From contig NXFV01000858.1 of assembly GCA_002803225.1 (NCBI GenBank), positions 1-15,370 of the forward strand: 15,370 bases of DNA. The letters are read 5' to 3'. Under the pieces are notes generated by a model, which had not been told where the DNA came from, did not search any database, and worked only from the letters and a program-made list of their open reading frames with translations. The position numbers were made by a program, and so were the translations under genes. Position 1 is the first letter of the stretch, and each line of letters begins with the position of its first letter. Shown here piece after piece: positions 1-7,929 of the stretch. The stretch comes from Gamarada debralockiae (taxonomy: Eukaryota > Ascomycota > Leotiomycetes > Helotiales > Hyphodiscaceae).

Positions 1-209
1 AATCTCCCTTGGCCTCGGCGGTATGTTGATGAGATATAGGGATTGCGCCATGAAGGTAGGAGTTGATGGATACTGGCGAGTTGCGCACTGCACGCCCTCA
101 CCCAATTACGTAAGGAGCTGGGTGGGTTACGTTCCAAAACAAACCTTCATTAACGCGATTCAACATCAACATCGGCGCATTCATCGCCCCATCGCCCAAT
201 GCCACCCAT
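1..209. other. Upstream region of the first gene
   Basis: No gene is supported here. The reading frame of the gene that starts at 210 stays open upstream to a TAA at 111-113 but contains no ATG, so 210 is the first usable start unless an upstream exon lies outside the window. A 67-codon plus-strand frame (23-226) overlaps this start in another frame and resembles nothing I recognise. Confidence 0.4.
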
Positions 210-1418
210 ATGTCGATAACCGGTGATAAAGCAGGCGACCAGCCCCATTCCACATACGGCATCACCCCGCCCAACAGCTTTATTAAGCTTCCTCCCTCCC
301 CGCCACCCAGCGACAAGAAAGTGCGGGACCTGACCCGTGGCAGTGTCCTAAACCCTCTATCCTCACGCTTCCTCCACGTGCTCAACGCAATTCCAAGTCC
401 CAAGAATCCTCTTTCTTTTAATATCGCCCCAGGCGCGTATGAGCGAAGTACGCAGCAGTTAACCGACGCCGAGCGAACTCTCTGGTGTTACGTGCAAGAT
501 AAGCTGAGGTGAGTCTGCAATGCATAATTCTTCCTGGGGTATTTTGATCACAACGTACTAACTCTCTAACTGTAATATAGGCACGACCTTGTCAATGACC
601 GCCTCGTCACCCTCCGCATGCCCACCCTCATCCACGAGCTCGTCTCTCGCAAACTCGCCGACACTATCCGTGACCGCCTGCTCCTCCTCTCCTCCCCTCC
701 TTTCACAAACCCCTCCTCCTCGCCAACACCCTCATTACACCCCGACACGCGTTCCCTAATCGAATCTATCACATCCCTCGGCTCCGCGCGCGTCAAGTTC
801 TCCAAGACTTGGCACCGCGACCCTGATCAGCAATTCAAGATCAAGCGGTTGCGGTACCCGGGCTTGATCCTCGAGTCGGCATACACGCAACGGACTAAGA
901 GCTTTGCGAGGGCAGCGGAGGATTATATAGTAGAGAGCTGGGGCGCGGTGCAGCTTGTTATTGGGGTTGAGACAGAGCCAGAATCGAAGAAGGTGTGTCT
1001 GAGTACTTGGGTGCCGGAGTTTGAGGTCGAAGAAGGGAATCAGCGAGTTTTGAGTAGTAAGAATGTTATAGATAAGGATGTTATCCGTGATGAGGAGGGG
1101 AATGTGTCGCCGGGAAACGTGATGATAAATCTTAGGGACTTTGCACGCGCAAAAGATATCAGCAAGCGGTTTCCCTATGCAGATACTACACTTAGCGTGA
1201 CGATCACGTATGAGGAGATTGCTGGATTTGTAGCAGAGGGGGAATTAGAGCAGAAATTGCAGGATGAGGAAGGGGAGGAGACAGATGAGGAGATAAAGAA
1301 TACGAGAAAGAGGAGGAGGGAGACGAGTAGTGAGGAGGAGCTACTGAGTGCAGATGAGAAGGAATGGAAGCGGAGGGAGGGGAGGATTGCGGACAGGGCG
1401 GAGGAGGTCAATGATTGA
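210..1418 (+). CDS. Fungal PD-(D/E)XK (Uma2-like) nuclease-fold protein, hypothetical, 378 aa
   Basis: Two exons, 210-508 and 581-1418. The 72-nt intron (509-580) has donor GTGAGT, a perfect TACTAAC branch site at 556-562 and acceptor ATAG. Splicing completes an Arg codon and joins two long open frames. The middle resembles a fungal family related to Uma2-type restriction-endonuclease folds. Visible features are Pro-Asp at residues 181-182, a YPGLILE strand ending in Glu198, Q203, K206, a helix with EDYI, and then a VQLVIGV strand. Family knowledge suggests a PD-(D/E)XK core, but the classic D/E-x-K triplet is not clean, so activity is uncertain. The N-terminus (about 1-100) is Pro-rich and probably disordered. 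The C-terminus (about 330-378) is a charged Glu/Arg/Lys tail with a possible nuclear-localisation cluster (RKRRRE). The start at 210 is the first in-frame ATG. Existence of the gene is well supported; the family call is from memory of the motif pattern. Confidence 0.75.
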
Positions 1419-1894
1419 TATGTTTGGTCTATCCCGATGTGGAGAGGAACCCAAAGCTTTTCAGTGTACGCATTCAAGTAATTTGTAAGCTTTATTTAGG
1501 GGTTGACATCCGGGTTTACTAGTGGATAGATGGGTCTATTCATACGAAGTTTACCTAAGCGAGCCCTCGGGATTTCCCCGAGGTCACGCGTTACTCCTTT
1601 ACTTTCTTGGATGTAACTCTTAATCAACGCAACTCAAACATCTATTCCTACGAACACTGAAGACTCTTTTTACAAGAGGAATCAAGAACACCATACGACC
1701 TAATAGCACCTCCCAAACGTCAACATGCGGTGTTCTACCCTGTTAGATTACTCATTCTGTTCCTTTTCACGTTTGTCACACGCTCAGTCTCCACCCGCCA
1801 ACGACCTCTCTCGCAAACCAGCAATAGCCCTACTACCAAGCTTCATGCTCTCCAAACTACCTTCGCCGCTCGCAGGTTCGAGCATCAGGAAATC
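1419..1894. other. Intergenic region and leader of the second gene
   Basis: This stretch holds the 3' flank of the first gene and the probable promoter and leader of the second. An ATG at 1725 opens a 64-codon frame (to 1919) that overlaps the start at 1895 in another frame. The frame of the second gene is open from the TGA at 1658-1660 but has no ATG before 1895. It encodes a hydrophobic, signal-peptide-like run at about 1740-1785. Confidence 0.4.
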
Positions 1895-2484
1895 ATGGCA
1901 ACCCACCTCCAAGCTATGATCACCGCCCTCGAGGATCCCTCCGTCGTTGATGGTTTAGCCTTCTATCTCAAGGCTATCAAGAGGTTGGATGTCACCAAGC
2001 TCGCTTTTATGGCCAAGGAGTGGAAGGACATAGAGGTTAAGGCTTTGGAAGCCATCAAGCACGTCGCTTTGATGGTCAAGGAGTTGGAGGCCATGGAAGG
2101 TTTTATGTTAGATATTGAAGGAAAGATGAATGTTTTGATTGAGGAGATCTTGAAGGATAGCCGCCAAGCCAAGTTCGTCGCTTATAACGCTAAAGAGAAA
2201 GAAAGTCTCCAGGCAAGTATATTGCCTCCTGTATTTTCCCAGTTCTTCTCCACGAAGCCTAACTAACAAGCCACCAGTCTTCAAGCATTACCTCGAGAGC
2301 TCCTGCATTTTCCATTATGCCTACACCGGCCTCCCCATCGATCATCCCGCCCACAATTCCACAGTATACCCGATACACGACAATTTTCAACACCACCTCC
2401 GTCTTGAACAACTATCCCCCGGACATTACCTGGGATCTAGAATGGCTCGATCTTTATGAGGAAGAGGATGACCGGAATTGGTGA
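1895..2484 (+). CDS. Hypothetical helical-repeat protein with a GC-AG intron, 174 aa
   Basis: Exons are 1895-2212 and 2278-2484, joined in phase 0. The 65-nt intron starts CAG|GCAAGT, the usual context of rare GC-AG introns, has overlapping CTAAC branch sites at about 2259-2267, and ends in CCACCAG. Exon 2 then reads open for 68 codons to a TGA, which supports the splice. Residues about 15-95 are helical with a repeat of about 21 residues (LAFMAKEWKDIE... then VALMVKELEAME...), visible also at DNA level. The C-terminal part is Ser/Pro/Thr-rich and ends acidic (LDLYEEEDDRNW). I do not recognise a family. The start is uncertain: 1895 is the only in-frame ATG, but upstream in the same frame lies LLILFLFTFV, which looks like a signal peptide core. 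The true product may therefore be secreted, with an upstream exon or a small indel near 1725-1730. It could equally be a cytosolic orphan. Confidence 0.6.
2213..2277 (+). other. GC-AG intron
   Basis: Donor CAG|GCAAGT, CTAACTAAC branch region, acceptor CACCAG. Without it the frame stops at 2264-2266; with it the frame continues to a natural end at 2484. Non-GT donors are a small minority of fungal introns, and GC is the commonest of them. Confidence 0.65.
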
Positions 2485-3278
2485 CGATTTGAGAGGCATG
2501 GACTAATTGTGAAATAGTAGATGAGACCAGCATAATGTGTTGCTCTAATGATTGCTGGAGCTCTATCGTTGTACAGAAGCTGTCGGTTGGTGGGAGGGAG
2601 CTTCTTCAAGGGTCAGACTACCAAATGTATCTAAATTGCTGAATGAAATATTGTGGCCATAGCTTGCGGACGCTTTTTCTTAGGGGTGATAGCGTTTTAG
2701 CTTATTCGGTCCATTCTAGTTATTGTTTACTAGCCATTGGAACAGCTTAAGGGATTTCCAGCCAAGACGTCTAACTAGAGTTCGATTAAGGAGATATCCA
2801 GCTGTATCGAATCCCTGTATCGCTCGTCGAATTCGTCGCGTAGAACTGTCATTTTCAAGATACGGGGCCTTGTAATTAACAACGTAGATAGACGAAGTAG
2901 AAGCCTAACTAAAGGTAGTAAAGATGCATCCCAAGAGGGAAGAGAACAGTGGCCAAGAAGTTGGATTTACTATGATTGGCGATATAGTTAGCTTAGTCGC
3001 TCTGCGAAAAGCCCAAGTCCCCAAAATATTCCGCACACTCCCCAAACATCCCACATAGGCGACCCAGGTCTGAGGTGCTGACAGCGAAAGTCCATATGCC
3101 ACCTCTATTGTTTGTGCCTGCCCTCCAAAATGTCTACGAGCATGATGTCCTTATCCTCCGCCAAGTGGCGCTCTACACACTCTAGAACCTGTTTAAAAGG
3201 ACTATGAGTATAAAATAATCCAATTGACCAATCGCAGAACGTAACAGCGGCAAAGGGGGTTTTTGTTGGCAAACTTAC
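2485..3278 (-). other. Degenerate sequence, probable relic exons on the minus strand
   Basis: No intact gene. On the minus strand a good acceptor (TTTAAACAG, exon from 3188) pairs with the donor at 3278, giving a 90-nt intron downstream of the FAD-oxidoreductase relic. The next block (about 3188-3110) reads as a coding-like stretch in a shifted frame before breaking down. Another coding-like minus block lies at about 2850-2780 and includes TVLRDEFDERYRDSIQLDI. These may be later exons of the same dead gene or of a neighbour. About 2485-2750 is 3' flank of the preceding gene, in which I see nothing. Confidence 0.25.
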
Positions 3279-3649
3279 CCAGTCTTACTTATTAATGCCA
3301 TACTATTTAGCTAGACTGATACAAAGATATCGATGTCTGCCGCAGCGGAGGCTAGCCCAACGCTGTGGAATGGATTGTTGCTTGTAGACCCGTTGACACC
3401 AAGCTGATCACGCCCTCCTAATAGCCCATTGTAGAGCCTTTTACGATCATCCCACGTGCTCTTGTTGCATTCATCGTGAACCTAGGTGATGATTCGCTGC
3501 GAAAGCTCGACGTTGGCGGTCTCCTTTGTATGTACGATTTTTGCATTTGGCCACTCTCTCTATACTGCGAGAGCGGTTGAGACGCCTATGCGACCTCCGC
3601 CAATGATGGCGTAGTTATACTGATTTGGCATGTTGAGTTCCATTGACAT
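3279..3649 (-). pseudogene. FAD-dependent oxidoreductase relic, N-terminal part
   Basis: The minus strand from ATG 3649-3647 reads MSMELNMPNQ, then YAIIGGGRIGVSTALAV. This is a beta strand plus GGGxxG dinucleotide-binding motif typical of FAD-dependent oxidoreductases of the DAO/sarcosine-oxidase type, here placed normally at the N-terminus (residues about 13-26). The frame is then broken by TAG stops at 3560-3562, 3482-3484 and 3311-3313, each a position where CAG (Gln) would fit. All lie in one frame, and the frame ends at a good splice donor (GG|GTAAGT, 3278). One strand, one frame and only TAG stops fit C-to-T decay (RIP) rather than random frame breakage. Sequence after the Rossmann motif is only weakly family-like, so the exact enzyme cannot be named. 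The next gene upstream is an ABC transporter relic on the same strand. Confidence 0.55.
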
Positions 3650-3920
3650 TTTGCGGATTGCAAAGGCCTGAAGTCTTATTTAACCTTCGTACAATCTATG
3701 CAGATTGTGGCGAGATCATATGCTATGGCTGATGTTCAGGATCTACAGAAGGATTTGTAAGAAGACAGGGAGGTGACTCCAGTGGATGCCAACACTATCA
3801 TCTCGAGACTTCAAAGTACAGATGAAGCTCCTATCAACCCCCTGAACATCCAGTGTAAGCGAGATCTAGTACCTCCACCGCTTTTGAAGCTCTGCGGTCT
3901 CCTTGTCGATGTGAGTGAGC

Positions 3921-4539
3921 TCAGCGGAACTCCAACAGCACCCTTACAAGGAGGCAGCACTGGAGTCCAGCAGAGTGGGGCCACACGTGGCCTAGGAAAC
4001 GTATAAATATTCTCCGCAATGATTTTGGCTTTTTAGCCCGTGAAATGGATAGTGTCGTGCCATAGTTGGCCTCTAGATCCCCACCATCGAGTAACGTGGC
4101 CCTTTGAGTGCGTTCTACGCCTTTGTTGTATCGCCTCCGTAAATGGTAGTAGATAGTTATAGATCCCAATAGAAGGAATATGCGGATTGTGCTCATGGTA
4201 AGCCCCACCTTCTCGTAGCTCAGATGGAAAGATGAGCTGAGAGCTGAAGATGCCAGAACGTGACAAAAGATGAAAATCTCTAGGGTCAGACCGCCGGACC
4301 AAAAGACTGGTAAGTAGGCTAAAGAGCTTCTGAAAGCTACTCGAAGGACCACAGCCTAGAAGGCTAGGAACTGCCAAAGGATATCAACGTTACCATAGAC
4401 ATCAAACATAAACCCAAGGCGTGCTCACTAGTGCAACCTCCACATCAAGTGAGTCTTCTGCAACTAATCCGCGTCTAATGTCTTAGAATCCTTGCTCTCA
4501 TTGCACTTGTAGATTCGAAGATACTGACCTAGGGTCCAT
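3921..4539 (-). pseudogene. ABC half-transporter relic (HMT1/ABCB6-like N-terminal part)
   Basis: Minus strand, probable start ATG at 4539, exon 1 to 4429, a 58-nt intron (4428-4371, donor GTGAGC, acceptor TTTGGCAG), then exon 2 from 4370. Splicing is in phase and joins two coding-like blocks. Exon 2 shows two membrane segments (about 4320-4265 and 4200-4150), then a cytosolic linker with RATLLDGGDLEANYGT, then the start of the transmembrane exporter domain (RFLGHVWPHS). That linker-plus-HVWP pattern is typical of fungal vacuolar HMT1-like half-transporters, which normally run about 900-1000 residues. Here the frame ends at 3921-3923, before the six-helix core and nucleotide-binding domain. 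In-frame stops (for example TAG 4356-4358, plus TGA and TAA in exon 1) mark it as dead. The family call rests on the linker and membrane pattern. Confidence 0.5.
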
Positions 4540-4828
4540 TCTTGTAAATCTTCACGAGGCTAATTGTGCTTAACTGAAGAGAAAGAGGGATTACATGGCA
4601 TAAGTCCTCATTAGAACTAATGTTTCGTGGAGGACTAGTTAGTTTAGCATCGCAACAAAATAGAGCCCTTCAAAAAGCAAGGGCAATAGGGAAAGTGTTT
4701 AACGAAAATTGCCAGATTATAAAGTTGGCTATCCAAGGTCAAAACAATGTATATCCATAATCCCTAAGATCTAAATGACAATAGACTAATTCTTTACCCC
4801 CAAGTGAACCTACTGCGTGGCCATCTAG
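4540..4828. other. AT-rich spacer without a recognised gene
   Basis: No coding block, repeat or RNA gene could be supported. On the minus strand it could be the 3' flank of the short Pro/Ser-rich ORF at 4829-4978. Confidence 0.3.
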
Positions 4829-4978
4829 TTACCAATGCCCAAGTTTGTCATCATATCTGTTGATAGGTCCAAAAGGTCTAGACAGTACGGTGATATCTGG
4901 GGAAGACCGAATAGCTGGAGAAGGCCGAAAAACTGGGGAATTCCGAGGAGCTGGGGAAGGCCGAGGACCTGATGTCAT
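4829..4978 (-). CDS. Short Pro/Ser/Arg-rich ORF built from 18-bp repeats, 49 aa
   Basis: The minus-strand ATG (4978-4976) opens a 49-codon frame ending in TAA. Residues 5-28 are four hexapeptide units of the type PRPSPA, PRNSPV, FRPSPA, IRSSPD, encoded by an 18-bp tandem repeat. The end is DDKLGHW. No stop interrupts it, unlike its neighbours. It may be the displaced 3' end of the decayed gene at 5117-6634, cut off by the LTR-like repeat at 5030-5100, or the first codons of the element that carries that repeat. A chance ORF over a repeat is also possible. No function can be assigned. Confidence 0.3.
   Translation of the reverse strand: MTSGPRPSPAPRNSPVFRPSPAIRSSPDITVLSRPFGPINRYDDKLGHW
4897..4968 (-). 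repeat. 18-bp tandem repeat, four copies
   Basis: Units start at 4897, 4915, 4933 and 4951 with the plus-strand pattern CTGGGGAAG-CCGA--A- . The period is a multiple of three and encodes a Pro/Ser hexapeptide on the minus strand. Confidence 0.8.
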
Positions 4979-5029
4979 GCTGTAGATATATGTGAAGGGT
5001 TGAACTCTGTACAAATGGGTAGAGATTTC

Positions 5030-5100
5030 GAATTAAAAGCTTACGAAGCCTATTTTGGACTAGCGCCATATGCACCTCAGTATTAGGGTTCTCGTACCAA
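5030..5100 (-). repeat. LTR-like dispersed repeat, copy A
   Basis: The minus-strand sequence from 5100 downward (TTGGTACGAGAACCC...) matches the plus strand at 15299-15370 (TTGTTATGAAAACCC...) over about 70 bp, with mostly C/T and G/A differences and one or two indels. A TG start and a possible TCTACA end near 4983 would suit a very short LTR of about 115 bp, but the other copy leaves the window before its end can be compared. No primer-binding site, polypurine tract or target duplication was convincingly found. Confidence 0.6.
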
Positions 5101-5476
5101 TAATATCAACACACTGCTAGAATACCTTGCCTGAATCCTCGTGGTTTGCTACAGCCTGCTAAAGGACGTTAATATCCTTCTCCTTTTGTGCATTGATTTC
5201 AGCAATCGATACAATGGCCTTCTTTGCCTTTGCCTTAGCCTCTTTATTTTGACGCAAAGCCTCTTGCATATAAGCGATGACCACGCCAATGTTAGTACGG
5301 AGGATGTTATCACTAACATTAATAGCGGCGTTAGATTGCTTGATATCTACAACTTTAGCGGTTTCCTATTTAACTAAATACTGCTTTACAACTTCCATCA
5401 CACAGTAGTTTTCCTTTTGGCTTTAAACATAGAAGTTATAACTAGCGTTATAAGCATCGCGGAAGACAGCTAGATC

Positions 5477-5528
5477 CTAAAAGTATGTTAGTACAGTGCT
5501 ATCGATTCAAGGGGTAAATATCACGCAC
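5477..5528 (-). other. Fossil intron in the decayed gene
   Basis: 52 nt on the minus strand with donor GTGCGT, TACTAAC branch site at 5493-5487 and acceptor TTTTAG. It joins two open blocks in phase 0 (SGDP then DLAVFRDAYNA). A perfect intron with matching phase is strong support that this stretch was once a spliced gene. Confidence 0.7.
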
Positions 5529-5849
5529 GGGGTCGCCACTAGCGAAGGCTTCTAAAAGTGCTCTAGCAGCAGTAAAAACCTCGGTCTCTTGGTCCTTTGC
5601 CAGGGAAGGGTCTAGGTAGGATGGGCAAGGGTGAGAACGGCTATGGGTTCTAAGTGGCTCTAGTCGGAGATTGGAGGAGTTTAGCTGCTTTAGTCCGTAG
5701 GTAACACCCTTAAGGATTGGTTTGATCCAGAATTGTTGTGGCCAGTAGACTGTCTTTAGCTCTCCGTGCTGTCTCCCAGGGATAATGTATTCAAATCGGC
5801 AAGTAAATCCATCGGGAGTGCTTCGTGAGCATACGGGGGACGGAACTGG

Positions 5850-6185
5850 CCGTGAAAGCCGTGTTAGTTCTTCTGCAGGGTGCCTATTCGAGAGCCGTTG
5901 TTGCCATCGACGGAAACAGGTTCACGAGGGACCTAATACGAACCGAACTGACCGGGAAACCCATATTAGTTATTCTGCGGGGGGCCCGTTCGAGAGCCGC
6001 TGCTACCGTCAACAGAAATAGGTTGACGAGAGACCTAATGCGGACCAAACTAGCCAGGAAAACCATGTTGGTTGTTCTGCGGAGCGCCCATGCAAGAGGT
6101 ATTGCTACCGTCAACAGAAACAGGTCGATGAGGGTCCAGATGCGAACCAAACTAACTGGAAAATCTAGGCTAATTATTCTGCGGG
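5850..6185 (-). repeat. 102-bp tandem repeat, about 3.3 copies, coding for a Q/N/G/P-rich 34-residue unit
   Basis: The period is seen in equally spaced landmarks on the minus strand: stop codons at 6152/6050, 6035/5933 and 5966/5864 are each 102 bp apart, and CTGCGG/CTGCAG-type blocks recur with the same spacing. Each unit reads PQNN-(Q)-GFPG-QFG, then a V/ISVDG-S/N segment. The (Q) positions have become stop codons in several units. Copies differ mainly by transitions. Confidence 0.8.
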
Positions 6186-6644
6186 ATATCCATTCGAGGG
6201 GCGTTATCACTATAAATAGACAAGGCGAGTTGTTGCAGAACAAATTGGCTGGGCAAGACAGAGGGATTGGTTTGTAAAGCGCTTGTTTAAGAGGCGTTGC
6301 TACCGTCCATGGGCAGCTTGCTGTCAGATGCGGCAATTCTATTTCAAATGAATTGTTCGATCATCTTGTATTTAGTAGTTAAGGTCACGCCAACGGGAGG
6401 GTCGTTCTTCAGATCAGTCGTAGATGACTTGCACAAAGCAGTAACCTCGTCCAAAAACTCATCAGCGACATTAGTTACGTCGACACCTATGTTGAAAAGG
6501 GAAACTTGCGCTCTCAACAAGTGAGGGGTGTATAGCTAAGGTATCTCTAGGCCAAACTCAGTAAGCATTTCGCATAGCTCCGAGCTGTTGAATTTATGTA
6601 GATCCACGAGATGACCAGCCGGAAATTTTGCCATCGTAGCAGCA

Positions 6645-6759
6645 CTGCAACAAAAGTCGACTTCTCGATGTGATAGTTGATGACACAGCAAAGGATTTGC
6701 GATTTAGGTGTTGTGATGTTGTGATATTGAGGATAGGAAGGATAGAGAAAGGTGCTTAC
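6645..6759 (-). other. Probable leader intron of the decayed gene
   Basis: 115 nt on the minus strand: donor ACACAG|GTAAGC at 6759 and acceptor TTTTGTTGCAG ending at 6645, just 10 bases before the ATG at 6634. It may be a 5'-UTR intron, or it may join an upstream coding exon. Frames at 6760-6956 are open in places but not convincing. Confidence 0.4.
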
Positions 6760-7926
6760 CTGTGTTCTTTTAAGTAGCATGTCTCCTTTGCTCGGCAGCT
6801 TCTAGAATATCCTACGCCTGCTAGAGCTATGAAGCACACCCTCCCAGAAACAAAGAAACTACCACCTAGAACAAGGTAGAGATTCCAGAAACTCAAGTAG
6901 CTTCTCAAAGCGTAGAGAAATAAAGTTCTCCAGATGAAACTCGCAGCTAGATTCAATACCTTCCTCCTTATCTAAAAGAAGGTCCATACCGTTGAATCAA
7001 CTAGAAGTACTAAGAAGCACACGCTAAACGACTACGAAGCACTTGCAGCATCTAATCAATGAGAGGCACTAAGAATCACATGCTGAATGATTCGTCACAA
7101 AGCATTTGCAGCACTTGTACAAGCAAAGCTCATTGGTGCTTTACACTTATCAGTAGATATGACTAAGCATTGTACTCAAATGAAATCCCAACCTAGCTCC
7201 TACCTTATAGCTACAGCTTCCATCCAAGTACTAATTCCCAGGTAAAGTTCAGGTCAATGGCCTGTGTTAGCTTTGCTATAGTTGGGTCATTTCTCTTGCC
7301 ACCATTGTTGTGTTCCTCCCCAATATTACTTCCACAAGATTGTAGTACACTGAATTTCGCTTAATCGCCGGACATTGTCTAAATCGTCATGCTAGTGCAC
7401 GAAGTGACGCCACAAAGCAATAATACTCTTATACCCTTATAGCTTCGGAATACAGAATTGGTAGCGTAGCTCCGGCCGGCTAACTTTTCCCACAGGAGTT
7501 ACTTTACCTGTCAGGGTCGTTTCGTCTAGAGCTAGAGTAGTAGAATCTAGGCAAAGAGATATCGGTAAGTCGTACTCAAAGGATTTAAATCGCTTCTAAA
7601 GTAATAGTTTCGGAGGCGGGGTCGCCAGCAGGCCTTTTGTGCACTAGTAGATAGCAAATTAAATACAGTAGTTCTCAAATGTAGTCAATGCCGCGTGCTA
7701 GGACATTGATTAGCAATTCACTAGTTCTAGATTTCTTAAGAGAGATAGCAATCATACCTATAATAAGCACGGAGGATTGTGTTTGTCACATTTCGGAGGT
7801 ATATATTAACCATTCTGCCGTAATCGCCGCGCGTCTTTCTTGTAATCTTTCCGGTCGAGGTTTATTAAATGTTCTTCGTAGTAAAGGTGGATAAGACAAT
7901 TACTATAATGACATAAGTAAGAACTG
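6760..7926. other. Gene-poor decayed region
   Basis: No intact gene. A minus-strand block at about 6940-6870 (FHLENFISLRFEKLLEFLES) reads like coding sequence and could be an upstream exon of the decayed gene. A tandem near-duplication lies at 7004-7118. From 7120 to 7926 I see only short open frames rich in stops and CTA/TAG trinucleotides, consistent with old RIP-affected repeat DNA. Confidence 0.35.
7004..7118 (+). repeat. Diverged tandem duplication of about 59 bp
   Basis: A unit with ACTAAGAAGCACACGCTAAA and AGCACTTGCAGCA recurs about 59-63 bp later as ACTAAGAATCACATGCTGAA and AGCATTTGCAGCA. Differences are mostly transitions plus a small insertion. Confidence 0.6.
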
Positions 7927-7929
7927 TCA

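Larger units (their letters stand above)
5117..6634 (-). pseudogene. Decayed multi-domain hypothetical gene with 14 in-frame stops
   Basis: Start ATG at 6634 (context ACGATGGCA). Residues about 10-50 resemble a SAP-like or helix-extended-helix fold (SSELCEMLTEFGLEI...). A Gln/Asn/Gly/Pro-rich tandem repeat follows (about 6185-5850). Then comes a +1 shift near 5816-5822, best explained by loss of one base after CTCCC. Next is a clean block with FEYIIPGRQHGELKTVYWPQ (about 5812-5529). An intact 52-nt intron follows (5528-5477; donor GTGCGT, TACTAAC at 5493-5487, acceptor TTTTAG). The last part is a Lys/Gln/Ala-rich helical block that ends near the LTR-like repeat. Stops lie at 6536, 6344, 6287, 6170, 6152, 6050, 6035, 5966, 5933, 5864, 5423, 5366, 5159 and 5117 (lowest base of each codon). 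Thirteen are TAG/TAA and one is TGA. This fits RIP of CAG/CAA codons. I do not recognise the family. Confidence 0.7.

Noticed and set aside
98..403. 101-codon minus-strand frame opposite the first gene
   Set aside because: It overlaps the well-supported spliced plus-strand gene and shows no protein-family features.
1175..1477. 100-codon minus-strand frame, Ser-rich
   Set aside because: It is the complement of the Glu/Arg-rich tail of the first gene, a composition shadow.
3725..4006. Plus-strand frame reading MADVQDLQKDL, a TAA, then 81 more codons
   Set aside because: It looks partly protein-like and has one stop at a possible Gln codon, but it overlaps the ABC relic on the other strand and no family is recognised. 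It is kept only as a weak alternative.
5785..6336. Long open frames of up to 150 codons over the 102-bp repeat (both strands)
   Set aside because: They are open because the repeat period is a multiple of three. The frame that continues the N-terminal block and shows PQNN/GFPG units is a different one.
5117..6634. Stop-codon reassignment (TAA/TAG read as Gln, as in ciliates)
   Set aside because: The kinase-like gene ends naturally in TAA, introns and gene families are fungal, and relics also carry TGA stops and a frameshift. Decay explains the stops better.
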